Shown in pieces: positions 1 through 8,223 of a stretch of DNA of 64,000 bases. The first letter of the stretch is position 1. The number at the start of each line of letters is the position of its first letter. The DNA comes from Azoarcus sp. (lineage in GTDB: Bacteria; Pseudomonadota; Gammaproteobacteria; Burkholderiales; Rhodocyclaceae). The notes below the pieces were generated by a model that worked only from the letters and a program-made list of their open reading frames with translations, did no database searches and was not told the origin of the DNA. The DNA is taken from NCBI GenBank assembly GCA_030604735.1, contig JAUVVG010000005.1:1-64000 (forward strand). Reading direction: 5' to 3'. The position numbers were made by a program, and so were the translations under genes.

Positions 1-159
1 CGCCGAAGTCGGCGACAATCCAAACGTCAGCTTGTCCGCCGTGGCAGCTTGACCCGCTCTCCTGCCAAACCGGAGACGATGACCTACCGCAGCGTCAGCT
101 TCTTACACCACGCCCCGGGACACGATCACAAACACAACTATTACATCTCAGCGAATAGT
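1..159. other. Window edge, no gene called
   Basis: The bases before the amidase stop codon show no open frame with recognisable protein character on either strand. The stretch is either the 3' flank of the TRAP/amidase operon or the edge of a gene cut by the window. Confidence 0.5.
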
Positions 160-1569
160 TTACTCGCGTGCAAGGGAAGGCCATCGCTGCACGTAGTCGG
201 ATCGTGCTTCATAGGCCTGGGCGACCGACAACAGGGTCTCTTCTGCCGCCATATCGCCAATCAGCTGGAACCCGATGGGCAAACCGTCCGGATCGGGCTC
301 GCAAGGCAGCGCGATCGCCGGATGGCCGCACGCATTGACCCAACCGGTGAACACCGCATGTCCGCGTGGCCCGACCTGGCGACCGTCGATGACCTCTGGA
401 TAGGCTTGCTGCGCAGGCCAGGGTTGGGCCGCTGTAGCCGGCATCATGATCAGGTCATGCTGAGCGAAGAGCTCGCCCACTGCGGCGCGAAATGCCGAAA
501 ACTCCTCGATTACGGCCAGATACTCGGCACTGGAGATCACGGCTCCCTCTTGCGCCATAAGCCGGTACTTCTCATCGCTGAGTTCATCGAAGCGAGGCTG
601 TTGTTTGGCCAGCATCGCCAGACCGACCTTGCCGACCGATGGCCACAGGGCCGCGATCCGCTCGACATCGAGGGGCAATGGACCAGCTTCGACCTGATGC
701 CCCAAGGCCTCCAGCGCTTCTGCAGCCCGCTGCACGCTGGCTTGAATGACCGGGTCCACAGGGTGATCACCAAGGCGCGCCACATATAGGATCTTCAGGG
801 GGCCTGTCTTGTGGTGGCCGACACCAAAGCCGGGGTAGCAACGGGAACGCGGGTCACGTCGATCACCCCCCGCGAGCACTTCCATTGCGATGCGCACATC
901 GTCCACCCGTCGCGCGATGGGACCGACCACTTCGAGATCGAGCAGTATCTGCGGCAGACCGGCATGTCTCGCCACCCTGCCGATGCCCGGTTTCAGGCCG
1001 ATCAGACCGGTATGCGCTGCCGGACGCCGAATGGAGCCACCGCCATCCGTACCGATCGCCAGGGGTACGAGTCCCGCGGCCACTGCCGCGACCGCGCCGC
1101 CGCTAGAGCCGCCCGGGGTCAGCGCGGTATTCCAGGGGTTTCGTGTCACGCCAAATACGCTGTTGTCGGTATAGCCCTCCAGTGTGAAGGCCGGGACATT
1201 GCTCTTCCCGACGATCACAACGCCAGCAGCACGAAGTCGTTCGACCGGAAGTTCGTCATGGTCAGGCGTGAAGTCGGCGTATAGCTGCGTGCCCCATGTC
1301 GTCCTCAACCCCTTGACCAGGAGGTTGTCCTTGATCAGAACGGGGATACCATCGAGCAGGCTCAGCGGAGAACCCGCACGAATCCGTTGGTCGGCTTCCA
1401 GAGCCATGGACCTCGCTGAAGGATTCTCGATGACCAAGGCATTGAGTCGCGGATTGAGCCGCGCGATCCGCTCGAGATAATGGTCGAGCAGTGCGGTCGT
1501 GGACAGCGTCCCGTCCCGCAAACATCCGGCGAGGGTCCGCAGCGAAAGCGTGTGCAGTTCATCCATCAT
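160..1569 (-). CDS. Amidase (amidase-signature family)
   Basis: A 469-residue amidase-signature hydrolase that should cleave C-N amide bonds in the cytoplasm. The Ser-cisSer-Lys triad is readable: Lys80 in GIPVLIKDN, the cis-Ser in GGSSGG (153-158) and the nucleophile Ser179 in TDGGGSIRRPA. Length is normal for the family. The start chosen is the ATG whose first bases overlap the TGA stop of the upstream TRAP large permease (ATGA), implying translational coupling; a second ATG follows immediately. As the last gene of a TRAP operon, it probably hydrolyses an imported amide or a breakdown product of it. The substrate (aliphatic amide, carbamoyl acid, nicotinamide-like) cannot be told from sequence. 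GatA is unlikely because no gatB or gatC is adjacent. Confidence 0.93.
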   Translation of the reverse strand: MMDELHTLSLRTLAGCLRDGTLSTTALLDHYLERIARLNPRLNALVIENPSARSMALEADQRIRAGSPLSLLDGIPVLIKDNLLVKGLRTTWGTQLYADFTPDHDELPVERLRAAGVVIVGKSNVPAFTLEGYTDNSVFGVTRNPWNTALTPGGSSGGAVAAVAAGLVPLAIGTDGGGSIRRPAAHTGLIGLKPGIGRVARHAGLPQILLDLEVVGPIARRVDDVRIAMEVLAGGDRRDPRSRCYPGFGVGHHKTGPLKILYVARLGDHPVDPVIQASVQRAAEALEALGHQVEAGPLPLDVERIAALWPSVGKVGLAMLAKQQPRFDELSDEKYRLMAQEGAVISSAEYLAVIEEFSAFRAAVGELFAQHDLIMMPATAAQPWPAQQAYPEVIDGRQVGPRGHAVFTGWVNACGHPAIALPCEPDPDGLPIGFQLIGDMAAEETLLSVAQAYEARSDYVQRWPSLARE

Positions 1570-2870
1570 GGCGTCCCCATCATCGTTCTCGGCAACCACA
1601 AGGCAAGATCCGGCCAGGCGATCAGCAAGACCGCGAAGACCATCATGATGATCACGTAGGGAATCGAGCCGGCCACGACATCCGAGAAAGGTCCCGCGTC
1701 CTGCCTGACTCCCTGAACCACATAGAGATTCATTCCGACCGGCGGCGTGATCAGACCGAGCTCGCACATCAACACGATGAAAATGCCGAACCAGATGGGA
1801 TCGATACCCACCGCCATCACCAAGGGAACGGTGATCGGGATGGTCAGCACCTGCATCGACAACACGTCCATGAACAGGCCGAGCAGCAGATAGAACAACA
1901 TCAGCACGGCCAGCAACTCCACTGCCGACAAACCAAGTGTCGCGATCCAGTTCGACATCGCCTGGGCCACGCCGAGCAAGGCCAGCGTCACGTTCAGGAC
2001 GAAAGCGGCCGTGATGATCAGCAACACCATGCCGGTGGTCCGCGCGGTGTTCCAGAAACACGCTTCGAAGAAGGTCCGGTTGAGCCTTTTTTCCAACCCG
2101 GCGAAGATCAGTGCGGCAACGACCCCGAGCGCGGCCGATTCGGTGGGTGTCGCTATACCGAAGTAGATGCTCCCCATCACGACGAAGAAGATCGCCATCG
2201 GTGGCAGCAACGCGCCGAGCGCCCTGATCTTGACGCCCAGGCTGATTTTCGGACCTTTCAACCCGTAGCTTACGCGCCAGTTGGCAAAGGCGATCCAGGC
2301 CATGAACAAGAGCGTGAGCAACACGCCCGGAATGACGCCGGCAATGAAAAGCTGCCCCACCGAGGTATTGGTCAAGGAGCCATAAACCAGCAGATTCAGG
2401 CTGGGGGGGATCAGGATCCCAAGTGTGCCGCCGGCCGCGAGCGAGCCGAGCATCTGGCGTTTGGGATAGCCACGCTCCTCGAGCGCGGGCAGCGCGACGG
2501 TACCGACCGTCGCCGCGGTCGCGATCGACGACCCGGAAGTCGCGGCGAACCGCCCGCAGCAAGCGATGTTGGTGTGAAGCAAGCCACCGGGAAGGCGGTC
2601 GAACCAGACCGCCAGCGCCGAGTACATCTTGTCGGCCAGGCCGCTGCGCAGCAGGATTTCACCGAGCAGGATGAACAGCGGTATCGCGGTCAGCAGGTTT
2701 TCGTTCTGCGTTCCCCACACGACCGAGCCCACCGACTGCAGGATAGGCCACCCGAAGACGAGGACACCGCCCAATGCGCCGGCACCGAGCATCACGGCTG
2801 CGATGGGCAATCCGAGCAACATGAGCGCGAGCATCACGATGAACGCAATGCCTATTTCGAAGACACCCAT
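1566..2870 (-). CDS. TRAP transporter large permease (DctM family)
   Basis: A 434-residue inner-membrane protein with about 12 hydrophobic segments, the ion-coupled translocation subunit of a tripartite ATP-independent periplasmic transporter. Family marks are glycine-rich stretches such as the GTLGILIPPSLN region and the MITPPVGMN-like segment near the C-terminus (LGLITPPVGMNLYV). It lies 12 bp downstream of the small permease and overlaps the amidase start by 4 bp, so the order dctP-dctQ-dctM-amidase is one operon. Uptake is driven by the Na+ or H+ gradient in this family. The substrate is not predictable, but is presumably an organic acid or amide-bearing acid given the amidase. Confidence 0.95.
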   Translation of the reverse strand: MGVFEIGIAFIVMLALMLLGLPIAAVMLGAGALGGVLVFGWPILQSVGSVVWGTQNENLLTAIPLFILLGEILLRSGLADKMYSALAVWFDRLPGGLLHTNIACCGRFAATSGSSIATAATVGTVALPALEERGYPKRQMLGSLAAGGTLGILIPPSLNLLVYGSLTNTSVGQLFIAGVIPGVLLTLLFMAWIAFANWRVSYGLKGPKISLGVKIRALGALLPPMAIFFVVMGSIYFGIATPTESAALGVVAALIFAGLEKRLNRTFFEACFWNTARTTGMVLLIITAAFVLNVTLALLGVAQAMSNWIATLGLSAVELLAVLMLFYLLLGLFMDVLSMQVLTIPITVPLVMAVGIDPIWFGIFIVLMCELGLITPPVGMNLYVVQGVRQDAGPFSDVVAGSIPYVIIMMVFAVLLIAWPDLALWLPRTMMGTP

Positions 2871-2882
2871 AACGACTCCCTT

Positions 2883-3437
2883 TCAACGACGATTGACGTC
2901 GCTGAGTTCTTCCTGCAGTTCTTCCTGAGCCGTCAGCGGGCCCAGTTCGCGGTTGATGCCGGACACGTCGCCCGACTTCGCCAGCACAAAACCACGCGCA
3001 ACAAGCCACACCGCACACAGCGCGAACAACACCAATCCCGCAAACCACAGTGACTGGGGATAGATCAGCGGGGTCGCCCAGGGCGTCGGCGCGGTGCTGC
3101 CATAGGTGATCGTGTCTTCGATGACGTCCCAGGCGAACCGGACCAGGATCAAGGCGAGAACGGCGAACAGGATCGCACTTGCCATGTTCATGACAGCCTG
3201 AATCTTCGGCGGTAGACGCCCGTGCAGGAAATCGATGCGGATATGCGCGCGATCGATCAAGGCGATGGTGAAGGCGAGACAGGAGGTCACGGCGAGGACG
3301 TAGCCTCCCAACTCATCGGTTCCCTGCAGGGAGATCCCGGCAAACTTGCGCAGCAAGGTATCCAGCGTCACCAGTATGGCGAGAAGGATCAGCATTACGC
3401 CGAACAACGTGCTGGCGACATGGGCAAGTTTGCGCAT
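2883..3437 (-). CDS. TRAP transporter small permease (DctQ family)
   Basis: A 184-residue integral membrane protein with four hydrophobic segments, typical of the DctQ subunit that pairs with DctM. The motif-like stretch ISLQGTDELGGY after the first segment and the charged AHIRID after the second are characteristic of the family. The start MRKLAHV follows the binding-protein gene by 37 bp. The acidic, Gln-rich tail (QEELQEELSD) is cytoplasmic or unstructured and not diagnostic. Confidence 0.93.
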   Translation of the reverse strand: MRKLAHVASTLFGVMLILLAILVTLDTLLRKFAGISLQGTDELGGYVLAVTSCLAFTIALIDRAHIRIDFLHGRLPPKIQAVMNMASAILFAVLALILVRFAWDVIEDTITYGSTAPTPWATPLIYPQSLWFAGLVLFALCAVWLVARGFVLAKSGDVSGINRELGPLTAQEELQEELSDVNRR

Positions 3438-3474
3438 CGGGATTTCCCTCGGTCGTGGAGACAGCGGATTCGGA

Positions 3475-4512
3475 TCAGTTGATGCCGACGACCGGGCCGA
3501 CGATACGTTTCCAATCCGCGGTGCAGGTCGGGTTCATCTTGTCGCAGACATCCGCCCACGCAGGCAGGGAGACATCGGGAACGGCCGTACCGATGAGCGC
3601 CAGATCCGCTTCAGAGACCGGGACTTCGACCAGGTTGTACTGCTTCACCGTCGTACAAGGCTGTTTGCCGACGTTGCAACGCACGGCGTCATCGAAGATC
3701 TCCTCCGAATAGGCCCAGATCGCCTCGGTGTGGGTCTTGAACGCTTCTTCCAGCGCCGCTTGCTGCTCTGGGCTGAACTTGTTCCAGGTCGCCAGATTGA
3801 TCCCGTAGCCCTGCACCGCGATCTGGAATCCGATTGGCATCATGTGCGTGGTCACCTCCGGCCAACCTGCCGAATTCGCGGAACTCGGGCCGGTGATTGC
3901 ACAATCCACCACGCCGCGCGCCAGCGCCTGCTGGGTTTCGGCGAACGACAACGGGACCGGCGTCCCGCCGATCTTGGCGACGAACTGCGCAAGGCTCTGG
4001 TCGTACACTCGGACCTTTTTCCCTGCCAGGTCACCAAGTCCGCCAATCGCGCTCTTGCAGAACAACACTTGAGGGCCGAAAGGCCACACCCCCAGCAATT
4101 TGGTATCGAACTGCGACTGCAGGCGGGCATCGACGGTATCGAAATAGGCATCGATGACGGTCTTGGCGGTCTCGTAGTTCGGATTCAGGCCCACGAGATC
4201 GAATCCGAGCACAGTCGGCTCGTCCCGGGAAACCTGGGAGAAACGCAATGAAATAATGTCGAACAAGCCCGACTTCAGGAATCGCAGCTGGTCGTTGTCC
4301 TTCATTCCGGAGACATCGACCGGCGTATAGCTGACCGACACCGGAAGTCCGGTTTTCTCGGCCAGTTGCTCGAAGAACGGTTGCTCGAGGGTCTGCTGGA
4401 TCAGACCCGTCGCAACAGGTTGCCCCATGACCCTCAACGGGGTGGTCTGTGCTTGCGCGATACCAATCGAAAACGCGGCGGTGAGAAGTGTTGCGATGAT
4501 TTGCTTTTTCAT
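3475..4512 (-). CDS. TRAP substrate-binding protein (DctP family)
   Basis: A 345-residue periplasmic solute receptor. I chose the ATG giving MKKQIIATLL because it begins a clean Sec signal peptide ending at about AQA-QT (residue 20), and a GAGGG Shine-Dalgarno lies a few bases upstream; an upstream in-frame start would only add a basic extension. The DctP fold is suggested by length and by the GLGDLAGKKVRV stretch in the middle, the usual region of the conserved ligand-binding arginine. It is the first gene of the TRAP/amidase operon and should bind the imported solute. A palindrome about 90 bp upstream probably controls the operon. Confidence 0.93.
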   Translation of the reverse strand: MKKQIIATLLTAAFSIGIAQAQTTPLRVMGQPVATGLIQQTLEQPFFEQLAEKTGLPVSVSYTPVDVSGMKDNDQLRFLKSGLFDIISLRFSQVSRDEPTVLGFDLVGLNPNYETAKTVIDAYFDTVDARLQSQFDTKLLGVWPFGPQVLFCKSAIGGLGDLAGKKVRVYDQSLAQFVAKIGGTPVPLSFAETQQALARGVVDCAITGPSSANSAGWPEVTTHMMPIGFQIAVQGYGINLATWNKFSPEQQAALEEAFKTHTEAIWAYSEEIFDDAVRCNVGKQPCTTVKQYNLVEVPVSEADLALIGTAVPDVSLPAWADVCDKMNPTCTADWKRIVGPVVGIN

Positions 4513-4598
4513 GGGGGAGTCCCTCGGTGATGGCTGAGAAAATTTCGCTTGCGCCACCACTTCATAGCAAACCGCATGCCAAGCTATGTGATCAATCT

Positions 4599-4610
4599 AT
4601 TGTCGACAAT
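4599..4610. promoter_or_regulatory. Palindromic operator, GntR-like
   Basis: Perfect 12-bp palindrome ATTGTCGACAAT in AT-rich DNA, about 87 bp upstream of the TRAP receptor start. Palindromes with a TTGT-N2-ACAA core are typical targets of GntR/FCD-type repressors, which often control TRAP operons. No GntR gene is in the window, so the assignment to that family is an inference. Confidence 0.5.
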
Positions 4611-4885
4611 TTAATTTCATAATTGAATGCAATAATAGTCCGAAAGGAAGTACGGCTTCTAAATAATGCCCTTTAAAACCACTTGAAAACAGAGGCTTTT
4701 ACCCTATCAGCGTCCGGCCGTTACAGCAGTGGCCAAACGGCTCGGATGCAATATTATGCCGTCGAGAGCGCACCATCTCGGTGCATCAATTGAACAAAAA
4801 ACCATCAGAAGGTGCGCAATTCTGAGTACGGTCTGCACTCCAGCCAGAAGAGCGTTCTCACCCCGAAGAGGACTAGGTTCGATGT

Positions 4886-4913
4886 GGCGGACTGGAAACC
4901 TGCCCAGTCCGCC
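4886..4913 (-). terminator. Hairpin 3' of SDR gene (possible terminator)
   Basis: Perfect inverted repeat: GGCGGACTGG (4886-4895) pairs with CCAGTCCGCC (4904-4913) around an 8-nt loop, 9 bp beyond the SDR stop. There is no T-tract on the minus strand, so it may act as an RNA 3'-end stabiliser or a Rho-assisted terminator for the ABC/lyase/SDR transcript. Confidence 0.4.
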
Positions 4914-4922
4914 GGACAAGGT

Positions 4923-5702
4923 TCAAATCCCCGGCGTCGCCCCACCATCCACATCGAGATTGGTGCCGTTGATGTAGCCCGCCTCGGCCGAGCACAGGAA
5001 GCGGACCGCCTTTGCGATCTCCTCTGGCTTGCCGTAGCGGGTGAGGCCTTGCTTGGCGCGCATCGCCGCCTCGGCCTCGTCGTAGGACAAGCCCTGCTCC
5101 CGGGCAAAGACCTCGATGCGCTTGGTCAGCCGATCGGTCGCGATGTGGCCGGGGCAAAGCGTATTCACCCGTACGCCCTCGCCGCGGCCACGGTCGGCCA
5201 GCGCCTTGCTGAAATTGATCAGGGCCGAATTGACCGGACCGCCGATCGTGAACTCGGCGACCGGGGTGTGGGCGCCGATGCCGACGATGTTGACGATGCA
5301 GCCACGGCTTTCCTTCAGCGGCGCCCAGGCCGCGCGGCACATGCGGACCGCGCCATGGAACTTCAGCGCGAAGCCGTCGATGAAGTCGTCGTCGGCCAGC
5401 GCCATGAAATCGCCGCGCTTGGTCGCACCGGCGTTGTTGACCACCGCATCGAGCCGGCCGAAGGCCGCCAGCGCGGCTTCGACCACCCGCTGCGGCTGAG
5501 CCGGATCGCGCAGGTCGCCAGCGACGACGAGCGCACGCGGCGCACCGGCCGTGGCCAGCTCGTCGGCCAGCGAATCGAGCTCGGCTGCATCCCGCGCGGC
5601 GATCACGCAGTGGTAGCCGGCACGGCCGAATTCGGCCGCGATTGCACGGCCAATACCCCGGCTCGCGCCGGTCACGATGACGACAGGGGTTTCAATCTGC
5701 AT
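4923..5702 (-). CDS. Short-chain dehydrogenase/reductase (SDR)
   Basis: A 259-residue classical SDR oxidoreductase. The N-terminal nucleotide site reads TGASRGIG, the NNAG structural motif is present (VVNNAGATKRG), and the C-terminus ends in the usual VDGG-containing stretch (DVDGGATPGI). The residue at the usual catalytic Tyr position could not be confirmed: the region reads GGPVNSALINFSKAL, where many SDRs have YxxxK, so Tyr appears to be replaced while the Lys in FSKA remains. The start chosen (MQIETP) overlaps the lyase stop by 11 bp; a GTG 24 bp upstream is the alternative. It is the last gene of the sigma-54 cluster and presumably oxidises or reduces a hydroxy/keto intermediate next to the lyase step. 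Substrate unknown. Confidence 0.9.
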   Translation of the reverse strand: MQIETPVVIVTGASRGIGRAIAAEFGRAGYHCVIAARDAAELDSLADELATAGAPRALVVAGDLRDPAQPQRVVEAALAAFGRLDAVVNNAGATKRGDFMALADDDFIDGFALKFHGAVRMCRAAWAPLKESRGCIVNIVGIGAHTPVAEFTIGGPVNSALINFSKALADRGRGEGVRVNTLCPGHIATDRLTKRIEVFAREQGLSYDEAEAAMRAKQGLTRYGKPEEIAKAVRFLCSAEAGYINGTNLDVDGGATPGI

Positions 5703-6552
5703 GGCGTTTGTCAAACTCCCAGACACGCTCGAAGCCCATCAGCTTCGAGAACTCGTTGAACGGATAAAGGGATTCCTCATGACCGGCGGTCGACCCCTCG
5801 TCCAGGATGGTACGGTAGATCGCCTGCAGGGCGGTACCGGCCGCGAGGAAACCCGACGCAGGAAAGATCGCGATCCGGTAGCCGAGTTCCTCGAGCGCGG
5901 CGCGGGTCAGTACCGGCGTGCGCCCCCCCTCGACCAGGTTCGCGATCAGCGGCTTGTCGAGCGTGGCGCAGATCTTGGCCATTTCGGCCTCGGACTCGGG
6001 CGACTCGATGAACAGGATGTCGGCCCCGGCCCGGGCATAGGCCTCGCCGCGGCGCAGCGCCTCGTCCAGGCCCAGCGTGGTGCGGGCGTCAGTGCGGGCG
6101 ATGATCAGGAAATCCGGAGAGGTGCGCGCTTCGACCGCGACCCGGATCTTCTTCACCATGTCTTCCAGTGGAATCACCCGGCGGCCGGGGGTGTGGCCGC
6201 ATTTCTTGGGGAATTCCTGATCCTCGATCTGGATCGCGGCGGCGCCGGCACGCTCGTAGCCGCGCACCGCGTGATCGACATTGAGCAGGCCACCATAGCC
6301 GGTGTCGCCATCGGCGATGATCGGCGTCGAACAAGCGCCGGCGAAGGTCGCGACCCGGTTGACCATGTCGGAATAGGTCGCCAGGCCGGCATCGGGCAGG
6401 CCCAGGTGGGAGGCGACCGTGCCGTAGCCGGTCATGTACAAGGCGTCGAAGCCCATCCTGTCGGCGATCTTCGCCGAAATGCCGTCGAAGATGCCGGGTG
6501 CGCAGATCAGGCCGGGCTGGGCCAAGCGCGCTTTAAGGGATTGCGGGTTCAT
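5692..6552 (-). CDS. Isocitrate lyase/PEP mutase-family C-C lyase
   Basis: A 286-residue (beta/alpha)8 enzyme of the superfamily that includes 2-methylisocitrate lyase, dimethylmalate lyase, oxaloacetate decarboxylase and PEP mutase. The catalytic loop reads KKCGH (116-120), the lyase signature with the active-site Cys; PEP mutase loops differ. Metal and substrate motifs are also visible: ADGDTGYG (80-87) and IEDQEFPKKCGH. The start chosen is the ATG giving MNPQSLKARL; upstream in-frame starts add only a non-family extension. It overlaps the downstream SDR and lies 183 bp beyond the ABC permease. With a PrpR-type activator nearby, cleavage of a 2-methylisocitrate-like tricarboxylate or a substituted malate is plausible, but prpC, prpD and acnD are absent, so the substrate is open. 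Confidence 0.93.
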   Translation of the reverse strand: MNPQSLKARLAQPGLICAPGIFDGISAKIADRMGFDALYMTGYGTVASHLGLPDAGLATYSDMVNRVATFAGACSTPIIADGDTGYGGLLNVDHAVRGYERAGAAAIQIEDQEFPKKCGHTPGRRVIPLEDMVKKIRVAVEARTSPDFLIIARTDARTTLGLDEALRRGEAYARAGADILFIESPESEAEMAKICATLDKPLIANLVEGGRTPVLTRAALEELGYRIAIFPASGFLAAGTALQAIYRTILDEGSTAGHEESLYPFNEFSKLMGFERVWEFDKRHAD

Positions 6553-6680
6553 GGAGTGTTCTCTCTGCATGGGGTTCGGGAAACCGGGAGGGACCGCCTC
6601 GCCCGGGCTGCGGCCGACGGACCCGCATCGCGCATCCTGCCGGGCCACCCTGGGCGGTGCGTCCGCCGGCGGGAGGGGGC

Positions 6681-6711
6681 GGGTCGGTCGCTGGGCATCC
6701 GCGACCGACCC
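6681..6711 (-). terminator. Hairpin between ABC permease and lyase genes
   Basis: Perfect 11-bp inverted repeat: GGGTCGGTCGC (6681-6691) and GCGACCGACCC (6701-6711), 9-nt loop, placed just after the distal permease stop. It lacks a T-tract. It could partly terminate or protect the importer transcript and so lower or separate expression of the two enzyme genes. Confidence 0.45.
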
Positions 6712-6735
6712 GCGTTCAGTCAGTGGCGAACATGC

Positions 6736-7473
6736 TCAGGCCGCACGATGGTGGAGCCGGCGGTCCAGATACAGCAGCGTCGCACTGATCGCGACCGCCA
6801 CCAGCGCGAGCATCAGCACCACTGCCATCATCGTCGGCACGTCCAGGGTGCCGATCGCGTTCATGACCAGGTAACCGAGGCCGCGTTGGGACGCGAACAT
6901 CTCGCCGATCAACACGCCCAGCAGCGTCAGTGAGAAGCCGACCCGCAATCCGGACACCAGCTCCGGAATCGCGGCCGGGATCACCACCGTCGTCACCAGT
7001 TGCCGTCTCGTCAGCTGCAGCACCCGCGCGGTCTTGAAATACACCGGTGCGATGGTCTTGACCGCCCCCATGGTGAAGATCGCGATCGGGATGATGCCGT
7101 GGATCGCGCCAAAGGCGACCTTGGCCGACATGCCCAGGCCGAAGATCAGCAGGATCAGCGGATACAGCGTGATCTTGGGCAGCGAATAAAGCGACACCAG
7201 GATGGGCTCGGCGACCTCGCCGGACAAGCGATGCAGACCCAACAGCAGGCCGATGGTCATGCCGCCGAGCACCGCGATCGCCAGCGCATAGCCGAGCGCC
7301 GAGAAGGTCTCGCGGAAATGCGCCCAGAACGACGCGGTGCCGACCATCTGCCAGGCCCGCTCGGCGGTGACGCCGGGCGAAGCGATCGCGATGTCACCCG
7401 CGAACCAGTGCAGGCCTTGCCACAGCCCGACCAGCACCGCGGCGAAAATCAGACTGTCGATGAACTGTCTCAT
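6736..7473 (-). CDS. ABC transporter permease (SsuC/TauC type)
   Basis: A 245-residue inner-membrane permease with about six hydrophobic segments of the binding-protein-dependent permease type used by nitrate/taurine/sulfonate-like importers. The cytoplasmic EAA-like region after the fourth segment (residues about 150-180) is present. Its start abuts the stop of the first permease with no gap. The two permeases are related but different, so the channel is probably a heterodimer. Confidence 0.92.
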   Translation of the reverse strand: MRQFIDSLIFAAVLVGLWQGLHWFAGDIAIASPGVTAERAWQMVGTASFWAHFRETFSALGYALAIAVLGGMTIGLLLGLHRLSGEVAEPILVSLYSLPKITLYPLILLIFGLGMSAKVAFGAIHGIIPIAIFTMGAVKTIAPVYFKTARVLQLTRRQLVTTVVIPAAIPELVSGLRVGFSLTLLGVLIGEMFASQRGLGYLVMNAIGTLDVPTMMAVVLMLALVAVAISATLLYLDRRLHHRAA

Positions 7474-8223
7474 TCAGCGCCCCCTCCTGGCCATGATGCG
7501 ACGCTCCCACACATGGAAGAACGCATTGACGATGGTCACCAGCGTGATGATGAAGAGCATCAGCGCGTACATGGTGCGATTGTCGAAGTTGTTGAACGCG
7601 AACGCGATCGAGTAGCCCAGGCCGGAGGTGCTCATGATGAACTCGGCCGCGATCACGCCTATGAAGGAATACGCGATCGCAAGCTTGATCCCGGTGAAGA
7701 GCTGCGGCGCCGCACTGGGCAGCTTGATCAGCCAGGCGGTGCGCACCGGGCCGAGCCCATTGACCCGCGCGGTCTTGATCAGCACCCGCGGAATCCGGTC
7801 CAGCCCGTTCATGGTGTTGATGATCATCGCGACCACGCCGAACAGGAACCCGATCAGGATGATCGGCGCCGCGTTGAGGCCGAAGATCACCACCAGCAGC
7901 GGGTAGAAGGCGAAGAATGGGATCGCGTAGTAGGTTGCGAGGAACGGGTCGACCGCCCGCCGCAGCCGCGGCACCGAGTGCAGGATCGAGCCGATCACGA
8001 AGCCGCCGACCACCGCGCTGGCAAAGGCGACCGCGACGTTGGACAAGGTCTCGGCGATGTCGGCGTTGGCCCGGCCGGACTGCAGCAGGCGCCACAGGTG
8101 GGTGGCCATCTCGCTCGGCGGAATCATCGTCATGCGCCCGATCACGCCATAACGGCACAGCAACTCGAGCAAGAGGATGAAGCCGACCACGACCGCGGTG
8201 CGGATCCAGACGACGCGGTTCAT
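7474..8223 (-). CDS. ABC transporter permease (SsuC/TauC type)
   Basis: A 249-residue permease, first of the pair. The start chosen is the ATG that overlaps the ATPase stop codon as ATGA; longer upstream reading is only the ATPase gene read out of frame. Six hydrophobic segments are visible, with a cytoplasmic EAA-like loop around RVLIKTARVNGLG. It forms the membrane channel with the adjacent second permease. Confidence 0.92.
   Translation of the reverse strand: MNRVVWIRTAVVVGFILLLELLCRYGVIGRMTMIPPSEMATHLWRLLQSGRANADIAETLSNVAVAFASAVVGGFVIGSILHSVPRLRRAVDPFLATYYAIPFFAFYPLLVVIFGLNAAPIILIGFLFGVVAMIINTMNGLDRIPRVLIKTARVNGLGPVRTAWLIKLPSAAPQLFTGIKLAIAYSFIGVIAAEFIMSTSGLGYSIAFAFNNFDNRTMYALMLFIITLVTIVNAFFHVWERRIMARRGR

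Larger units (their letters stand above)
4513..4922. other. Intergenic region upstream of TRAP operon
   Basis: 410 bp between the TRAP receptor start and the SDR stop. It contains an AT-rich block (about 4590-4680) with a 12-bp palindrome, then a stretch without recognisable coding, then a perfect 10-bp-stem hairpin just 3' of the SDR gene. Short open frames here have no recognisable protein character. The first half is the likely promoter of the TRAP operon. Confidence 0.6.

Noticed and set aside
1491-3053. Long open frame on the plus strand (about 520 codons)
   Set aside because: It runs opposite the TRAP permeases and amidase, has an implausible Gln/Arg/His-rich composition, and reflects high GC rather than a gene.
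4914-4955. tRNA-like 3' end (GGTTCAAATCC followed by CCACCA)
   Set aside because: The T-stem does not pair, no anticodon arm precedes it, and the bases are the 3' end of the SDR gene, which reads DVDGG on the minus strand.
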